Shown here in pieces: positions 56,700 through 64,000 of a DNA stretch of 64,000 nucleotides (the first letter of the stretch is position 1; the number at the start of each line of letters is the position of its first letter). The notes under the pieces were generated by a model, which worked only from the letters and a program-made list of their open reading frames with translations, was not told the origin of the DNA and searched no databases. The translations under genes and the position numbers were made by a program. This DNA is from Sipunculus nudus. Taxonomy: Eukaryota > Annelida > Sipuncula > Golfingiida > Sipunculidae. The stretch lies in NCBI GenBank assembly GCA_026874595.1, contig CM049306.1, positions 94,665,642-94,729,641 of the forward strand, read 5' to 3'.

Positions 56700-56870
56700 T
56701 TGGGGTTAGGAATAATCCAGAAGTCATAATCTGTCATTAAGACATTAGAGTGAATCTCTGAGGTTCTATAACGAGATTACACCAGTATGCCATTAAGGCA
56801 CCGGCGGGGTTCGAACCGGCGACCTTCAGCCCTGATGTCCAACGCCTAAACCACTAGGCTACGTCCTAGG
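56700..56870 (-). mobile_element. tRNA-derived SINE head, minus strand
   Basis: On the minus strand TAGCCTAGTGG (A box) and GGTTCGAACC (B box, 56808-56817) have pol III spacing. The 3' arm CGGTGCC cannot pair with the 5' GGACGTA and the T stem has a mismatch, so it is not a working tRNA. The body continues to about 56700. Confidence 0.65.
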
Positions 56871-57125
56871 GTAAACGTGAAAAGCACTGTAGCCAAAATA
56901 TTAGAGTATGTATAAATAGTGTGGCATATTGCCAGTGGCAACAAGCCAAATTATTTCAGCATCTATAAATAGATATGGCAGAGTGGCAATAGCAAAGGTT
57001 TGAAATTTTCCACCAGGTCAAGTTCCTGTCATAAACCATAAAAGGATTCTGCAACCGTTGTAATTTGGCATCAAGCCAAGAGTGGATTCTTCGGAGTAGA
57101 CACACCTGACCACTAATCTACGCCA

Positions 57126-57146
57126 CCCCCCCCCCCCCCCCCCCCC
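57126..57146. repeat. poly-C tract
   Basis: Twenty-one C in a row between repeat segments. Confidence 0.95.
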
Positions 57147-58869
57147 ACCAATTTAACAGGATGCATAAATATATCTTTGGCACGATGTCAAAAGGGACTT
57201 ATGCTACCATTAAGCTGCTGGTGTAGGTATTGCATTTTCATTTTAGTTCACCGTTATGATGTATTTACCTGAATATTTGCAAGTCCATACATCTCGGATA
57301 GTTTTGTATAATGCTAGACTGCTTGCACCACCTACTATTGTTTTTGCGTTGTGTGCACCTGTGCCATCTATATTTTTAGCGAACCTGTGAGCTTATGCGA
57401 TGGTGCGGCGTCGTGCGTCGTGTGTCGTGCGTCGTCTGTACGTTAACCATAGCTATCTCAAAAACGGCAGGAGCTAGCATCACCAAATTTTTTGCAAATA
57501 ATCAGTCATCAAAAAAACTATATCGTATTTTGTTTATTTTTTCTAATTGCATTTTCTTAGATTTTATAGGGAAAAAGCTAAAAAAAGCTTTAAAAATCTT
57601 CTTCTCCGAAACTGTCCAGCCAAATTGTCCAATATTTCACAGAAATGATCCCTGGAACAATCTTTCTGAGGTTTGTTCGAATGGTTCCAGTTTGGAGATT
57701 TTTGGCTGAGTTATAGGAGGTTGAACTTTGTTAACTGTGCAAAAAAGCATATTAAAATTTAAATCTCAGAAACGGCTGGAGCTATCATCACCAAATTTTA
57801 TGCCAATGTTGGTCACATCGGTCATATCTGAAATTGAGGTATTGGTGGCGCCACCTGCATCGGCCTTTTTTTGTACGGGGTCATTTGTGCCTGTATCACA
57901 CTAAGGGCTACAAAAAACTTCTTCTCTGAAATCATATGGCCAAAATGTTTAATATCGCACAGAAATGATCCTAGGGTAGTGCTTTCTGAAGTTTGTTCAA
58001 ATGGTCTCTTTTCAGTGACTTTTGGCTAAGTTATGGGAAGCTGAATTTAGTCATATGCCCTAACAGCCCATTTTAGCTCAGTGGGTACAAAGATCTTCTT
58101 CTCAAAAACCACTGTGCCAAATTCTTAAATCTCACACATTAATTATCCTCAGATGTTGATAATTCAAGTTTGTTCAAATGGTTTTGGTTCAGTGCTTTTT
58201 GGCTGAGTTACGGGAAGCTGAACTTAGCTAGTTTGCTGTATCTTCCTATATGAGTTATAAACTTGCGAAACGTTTTTCGACCAATGTCACTAAAGCCAGT
58301 TTGTTAAATATTTTACAAGAATAATCCCTACAGTAATTCTTATAATAATTATCATTAATGGTTCCACATGAATGATTTTTGGCTGAATTATGGAGATTGA
58401 ATTGAGTCATTTTACCATATATGTTAGCTGTGTGATGCTGTTACATCTAGCCTGGCACCAGATTATCAGCATCTATTACATCATGCCACTAGACATTTAG
58501 ATTTCAGGTTATATTTGGTTAATATTGACAAGAATTTTTTTTTAAAGGTTTTAAAAAAATAGATTTATGATTTTAGTTATTCATCATGCCAGGCAATGTT
58601 ACAATCATGGATATTCAGCTCTGTATGGCTATATAAAGACAACTGTACGTGGATTATAAATAATTGTTATCCCTACTCAAGAATTTTTCATCAATGATAT
58701 ATATCTGTATTTTAATTTTGTATTCAGTATGCATCCGTAATAATTTTACATATATTCCTGATTTCTTTTTTTTTATAAAAAGTAAGCTGAAAAGCATTTT
58801 GTATTGGGAAAATAAATTTCAAAGTTATTTCAAGTAGGGACCACTTTGTGTACAGATGGCAGCACTTGG

Positions 58870-59212
58870 TTTACCATTGGCAGATTGCCAGTGCCTTGAT
58901 GTTGGCCATTAGCCAAGATGATGTCAGCTCTATAAATAGTTTTGGCACAGTGCCAGCATTGGAAGAAGTGCAGCCAGGTATAGGTCAACAGTTCATCAGT
59001 GCAGTAGCTGCATTCTATTTATAGCTTTGGCAGACTGCTAGCATCATATTTGGCACCAAAGTTCAGCCTGAATCTATTTACAGCTTTGACAGACTGCCAG
59101 CTGTGTCAGACTATGCAACAGGTCAAGAGTTCACTCAGTGCAGCCAGGTACAGGTCAAAAGTTCACTCAGTCTAGCCAGGAGCAGGTCAAGAGTTCACTC
59201 AGTGCAGTAGCT
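58870..59212 (+). repeat. short tandem repeats of CAGGTCAA(G/A)AGTTCACTCAGT
   Basis: Near-identical units of about 33 nt at 59118, 59151 and 59184 plus a decayed one at 58984. Before them a CTATAAATAG-TTTTGGCA-CAGTGCCAGCAT theme recurs three times, also present at 56950-57000. Confidence 0.65.
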
Positions 59213-59279
59213 TGAGGCAGCAATTTGTCACAGGTCACTCGGGGGGCAACTGCCTTACTCACCTAAGCCTTGTCAGCCC

Positions 59280-60149
59280 AGTGCATCAAATCTGGGGAAG
59301 TTTGATGTATTGGACTGATACCTGTCTATGCGTCTTTGGTGGTATTCTCATTTACAAGACAGGAGGTGCCACCTACATTGACTTTTGCAGTGTACGCGCC
59401 TGCTTATTTCTACAGAGGAATTTGTTACATCAGCCTAAAATTGGGTATGTTTATACATATCGGGTTGCTTTATAGTGTACAAGACTGGTGGCGCCACCTA
59501 CAATAATTTTTGCATAGTGTATGTCCCTGCTTATTACTACTCCATAACCTCTGGGCAGAATTTTTTAAAATTCGGAATTATTATCAGTCAAATGTGAACT
59601 GCTGCGCCCTCATTTTTTGTTGACCTCTGACCTTTCCTCTCTGCCCAGCGTCCATTTGTGCATCTTTTGCAGGTTTATACATCCTTGACAGCTTTCTTGA
59701 TTTTATGACAGGTGGCACCACCTACATTCAAATTTACGCTGCAGACATTCAAGCTCATATCTCAGGATACATTTGACCGATTGGGCAAAAATTTTGCATG
59801 TTTATAGATCTCACCTAGCTCTTTATCATACGCAAAATGGTGGCGCCACCTGCCACCATTTTTGCACAGCGTCCGTCTGTTTGTCTGCTGTGGGCTAAAA
59901 TCACTCATATATCTGCATTGGTTGGACTTATCCACCTGAAATTTTGCATGTGTATACATCTTGGACAGCTTTCTTGATTGTATGACAGGTGGAGCCACCT
60001 ACATTCACGTTTAAGCTGCAGACATTCAGGCTATTATGCAACACACCTCAATTTATTTCCCCTTGCCATTCAATCAATGCCTCACTACACCTTTCCCACT
60101 CTGATTTGGGTGGATACACATAGTCGCTTGTTGACTACCCATATTCTAG
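59280..60149 (+). mobile_element. Helitron-like element, family G copy 2
   Basis: GGTG(G)CGCCACCTACA-type cores at 59365, 59487, 59711, 59839 and 59989, each preceded by ATTTTGCATGT..ATACATCT. The 3' hairpin TAGTCGCTTGTTGACTA is followed by CCCATATTCTAG/TTT. Nested inside family C copy 2. Confidence 0.7.
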
Positions 60150-62375
60150 TTTTTGTGTTGTGTACCCATGCCAGAATTGCAGCAGTGATGTTTGTTTAAT
60201 TGTTTCTTGTACTTGTTTAGTGTTTAGTACTTGCATTGTTCATATAAATGTTACATATGTTCTTGAAAAAGTAATGGTCCAGCATTGAAGCATTATACCT
60301 GGTCTAATCTCTTTGCACAGGTTCGTATTAGGCCTGTAGGCCTTGTTATACGTATACACAATCTGTAAAGCTGACTTTTCTCTTTTAAAGGGGCCAAATC
60401 ACCTATCCGACCTTTAAAAACTAAAGGTAATCCCTTAGAGCTTTTATGAAAAATAGGACAGAAAACTAGGATATCATCGCACACAGGCTGTTTGTTAATA
60501 TTAACGTGTTTATTATATTTGTTTAATATTTAAAACAAATTCAACAGGGAATCTGGCAGCCTCTCAGATAAGCCAAAGCTTAGCAAATTGCGTTTTGCAA
60601 CAAGTGACCTTTCTACCTCCGCATATATGCAACCTAACACCTTAGGTTACATGTTTTTCCCGTTTGTCAACATTGCTGTGTTTACAAACATGTTGTTGAT
60701 AAACAATTTCATACATCCTTCACGAAGGCGTTATAGGAACTTTTCACAACCAAAATACCCTTAGATCAGTAATATATAAACATGAAGCCAGAAATCACAT
60801 AAATCCTTTTTCAAAAGGTAGATGAATGGGTACCTTTAACACAAAGATAACAATAATCATTTTCCTTTTATTTTATTGTGACATATAAAGCAAGCCCGTC
60901 ACTCACCTTCTCTAGTTTACTATTTCCGTGGTGTTAACTGCGCCAATTCATTTGGTACTGAGGCATGCTGGATTGGCTTATTAAATTAGGTTCCAGACAT
61001 TCATAATTTTGTCAGGCGCATCAAGGGAACCCAGGCTGTGAAAGATATTTATTTTTCAGTTCAAGTGACTTTAATCTCGGACACCATGGTTCACTTCTGC
61101 ATTATTGTCTCCGTTTCATCTCTTCATCAACATAATATTTCTCGATTAGTTTATAGTAAGTCATTGTGCAGAAAGAACAAAAAAGATATTTGAGAGTGAT
61201 ATTATATTTGATTTTGATGCTCTGTTGCAATGCTTGTATAATGGTTATTTAATAATGATAGACTCTTTACCACAGAATATCATACATGATACTTAGTATA
61301 CCAGAAGTTTCAGTTAGATGTGTCTTATATTAATCACGGCAGTAATTTAAATATGCTTTTTCTAAAGACTCATTGACCGGGAGTCACGTCTCTTTTTTGA
61401 GCTTGACAGGCCCTTTTGATTAAATTCATACAGCTTTGAAACAAGAATATTTTTTTTCAGTGTTATGCTTTGAGATGTCAGGTCCAGGGCCCATGAGAGA
61501 ATACCTGCCACTGACTTGTTTTCTTCCTAAGGCTTGTCATGTCAATCAGAACTTGGTGATCTGATCAGCGCAATGTCGGCACACTGACGTTAGTGAGTCT
61601 ACGAACAGCGTCAGAGTGCCATTACACCTTATATTGGGCACGACACTGTAACGCCTGATAAAAAAGCAAATATTTTCGTCATTTTTTGACGTCGCCTCAT
61701 GGCCCTAAGGTACGCTTGCACTTAAGATAGACCAAGTCAATCAAGCCAAGCGGAGACGCTATATAATCCTCTTTTTTGATATTTTGATATTTGAAGACTT
61801 AATTGCTCCATTAAAAAAAAGCAGTTGAATCCATATATTTATAAGATAACAGTCCTAAGCATTTCAGTATATTTTCTAACAACAGCTACCATAGCAAACT
61901 TTTGTCACCACCACACGTATCTGGGTGGGATTATAAGCTCCATACGTTCTCTATCAGTAAAAGGGAGAAACACCATAAATTATCTCTGGTATAACATTTA
62001 TCATGGTTATGTTTAGTCTATACGCATACATTCTAAATTTACAACTATTAGTGACGACGAGGTATGCATATCTATGTAACGACACAGGAAGTGCCCTGAT
62101 ATGATTCTGGCTATATCCTCCCTCGGTGTTTCCGGTGCTATCATGTATTCCTACATTCCATGTAGAAATTATTGTTAGCAACATTATTTAGCGAATGTCA
62201 AGCTTTGTATATTCAGTGTCTGCTGTATCGATCTCACGAAACGAGATACTTGTATAATGAATTTAAAGCGACTGATTGTGCTTCTCACGTGCATCTCATT
62301 GTCACGATGATATCCCTGTGTATTACAATCAAGGCACAGTGAATGGCAAAACTGCCGGCCGTGTTATTATGCTAA

Positions 62376-62385
62376 GTCACGTGAC
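62376..62385. promoter_or_regulatory. GTCACGTGAC palindrome (CLEAR/E-box type)
   Basis: A perfect 10-bp palindrome identical to the consensus bound by TFEB/MITF-type bHLH-Zip factors. No adjacent gene is recognised; function unknown. Confidence 0.3.
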
Positions 62386-63168
62386 TCTCTTACCCAGTGA
62401 TACTGAGACGCTTGGATACATCTGCATCTTGTTTTACCTCAGATGTTCGATGTCAGAGTGTGAAACACTTACGAAGGGATTATGTATTTAATGCGAACCT
62501 CTTGGGTACTCCCGTCCGGGTTAAATTAATATGTGTCTCATTGGAATGTGGCACGGCAAAAAAAAAAAAAAAACTGATAAGTGTATGCTTATTAGTAAAT
62601 TTCTTATTCATAACAGGTTTCATATCAGATTGCTAACATGTTATGCTCTGTGTGTTACAAGTGCAATGCATGCACGTTGAGACGGACTGGGGTATTAGTC
62701 ACATCAGTTCTTTAAAAAAAGAACACATATCAACCCTTAACACCACCACCTGTCTCACTCTCCTCGCTCACACACACACACACATACACACAAGCACACC
62801 AATACACTTGCATACACACATGTATCATTTTCTTAAAGGCAGTTTAAATTAAACGTTTGTCATAAAAGAACTGATATTTTTAGGACAGAGTTTTTGGTTA
62901 TGCAAGTTCAATATTCTGTAACCATGCAAAAGAACCACCCCTGAATCGCAGGAAATTAAAGTGCATTTCGGTGATTAATCCATTTTATCATATTTACCTT
63001 CAGTTTGCAGCCAACGGCAATATTGACATTTTGTATTGTAAAGACTTTTAGTAACAATCTAATTATAAATATTTTTGCTGAATTAATTTCCGTTCCTCTA
63101 GTTTCTTTTAAAAACAAGATAATCAGTATTCTGGTCCATGTAGGCAGGTCACACTGACGCTCAGCGTC

Positions 63169-63176
63169 TGACGTCA
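63169..63176. promoter_or_regulatory. TGACGTCA full CRE palindrome
   Basis: A perfect CREB/ATF site in a CpG-richer stretch (63155-63200) next to the palindrome ACGCTCAGCGT. TGACGTCG near 61688 is a near match. No gene start identified. Confidence 0.3.
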
Positions 63177-64000
63177 TAACGCGGACTTATCGTTTGACAG
63201 GCCGTTACACTAATCTCTCCGTAATCAAATCCAAATCCATTTATGTCACCTAATATTTAGGTATTGGACAGCACTAGTCTTACTATTTGCCTGTCAACAC
63301 AAGCCTTTTAGAGTTACATATTTACTTAAAAAAATTCTTGTGTATTAATATCCGGGTCATTAAAACTCCACACACAAAACACAATGTTTAGTTGTTCACT
63401 GGACTCATATTACCGTTTCTTAGAAAATACTTGGGAGGAATTTCTTCTGGTTTTAGACAGGTATAAATTTACCACACAGAAAAAAATGACTGTTCTGCGT
63501 TGGTTCTCTTACAAACTCCCCATATTGTCTCCGCTTGGAGGGTATGCGTTCATCCCCGTTCACTCATGTAGGTGTGTGTGTGTGTGTGTGCGTGTTTCTT
63601 CACGACATAAATCACGCAATCAAGAATGGGATCCTCTGCAATTTTCAGGGCGTTTCGGGAATGGGCCACTGAAAATTCGAAGAGTTTTGTGTGGATCCGG
63701 AACATGATCAAGAATAAGGAACGTCGTCAAGAAATGTTCATTAATGTAAAGTCACTTATGCACGAATGAACCTGGTAATATGGGCCGAATAATGAATGCA
63801 AACACGGATTGAGGAGTATCCTACAATCTTACGTGGCGGAGGTTGGCATTTCTTAGAATGCAGTTTTATGATTTACATGTATACTCCCTCCTTTATGTGT
63901 TTCATAATGTGTATTATTTACACTTAACATAAGCATCCATGCAGTGGACCTCACAACACAGAGATTACTTTTATTTGAACTAATTAGGTTAACTGTATTT

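Larger units (their letters stand above)
57378..60345 (+). mobile_element. Helitron-like element, family C copy 2 (with nested element)
   Basis: 5' AGCGAACCTGTGAGCTTATG after TTTTT; 3' TGCACAGGTTCGTATTAGGC then CTGTAGGCCTTG/TT. CGAACCTGTG and CACAGGTTCG are inverted. Internal units (CTCA(A/G)AAACGGC, GGAGCTA(G/T)CATCACCAAAT; GAAATGATCC; GTTTGTTC(G/A)AATGGT) repeat at about 57465, 57765 and later. GGTGGCGCCACCTGCAT is at 57845. Family G copy 2 and a GCAGCCAGGT repeat lie within. Confidence 0.7.
60346..64000. other. largely unique noncoding DNA
   Basis: Less repeat-dense than 46-60 kb. Isolated CRE and CLEAR-type palindromes, a TATA-like CTATATAATCC at 61758, a CA microsatellite (62770-62790) and a GT microsatellite (63572-63590). 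No exon with domain support. Confidence 0.5.

Noticed and set aside
56799-56870. candidate tRNA gene on the minus strand
   Set aside because: The acceptor arms do not pair and the T stem has a mismatch; treated as a SINE head.
63384-63707. 107-codon plus-strand frame
   Set aside because: It crosses a GT microsatellite, has no recognisable domain and no splice or promoter context; likely chance.

Overview
The window is eukaryotic, AT-rich, intron-rich genomic DNA. It most resembles a marine lophotrochozoan, probably a mollusc. The grounds are a spliced metazoan signalling gene, many short interspersed elements with GTCCGTCC stretches, GACCTTGACC motifs and GGTGGCGCCACC palindromes, poly-G/poly-C tracts beside transposon ends, and several transposon classes (DIRS1-like, hAT, pogo/Tigger, LINE, tRNA-SINE) known from such genomes. 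The species assignment is inference. There is no operon structure and no bacterial or viral gene set.

Only one gene is well supported. It lies on the + strand in three coding exons (23158-23289, 34295-34392, 35086-36241) that splice in frame to a 461-residue protein with an N-terminal SH2 domain and a C-terminal WW domain. Its translation start is fixed by an in-frame stop six bases upstream of a strong Kozak ATG. Its first intron (about 11 kb) is almost filled with transposon debris. The real 5' noncoding exon and promoter must lie upstream; a CpG-richer block at 8770-9260 is one candidate, and it could equally serve a minus-strand gene.

Layout: 1-8770 is AT-rich noncoding DNA with two dispersed repeat copies. 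8770-9260 is a CpG-richer, E-box-rich candidate promoter. 9260-11700 shows little. 11700-13560 is a repeat block with four units carrying CTCF-like cores. 14202-17190 is a DIRS1-like retrotransposon relic whose inverted terminal repeats and internal complementary region are still nearly exact. 17255-21812 holds three Helitron/Helentron-like non-autonomous elements. 22317-22875 is a hAT MITE with an 8-bp target duplication. 23138-37400 is the SH2-WW gene, with a Tigger relic, a second hAT-like element, several tandem arrays and more Helitron-like elements in its first intron. 38600-43500 contains further Helitron-like elements, one of them interrupted by a SINE with a 14-bp target duplication. 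44440-44760 is a CpG-rich island beside a TA microsatellite. 46441-60345 is mostly repeats: Helitron-like, hAT-like, LINE tail and SINE. 60350-64000 is largely unique noncoding DNA with isolated CRE and CLEAR-type palindromes.

The most notable results are the unusual SH2-WW adaptor architecture, the structurally intact DIRS inverted-repeat/circle-junction arrangement around a broken recombinase, and a set of unrelated Helitron-like families that share subterminal inverted repeats, a 3' hairpin followed by CTTG or CTAG, and common internal motifs including nuclear-receptor-like half-sites.
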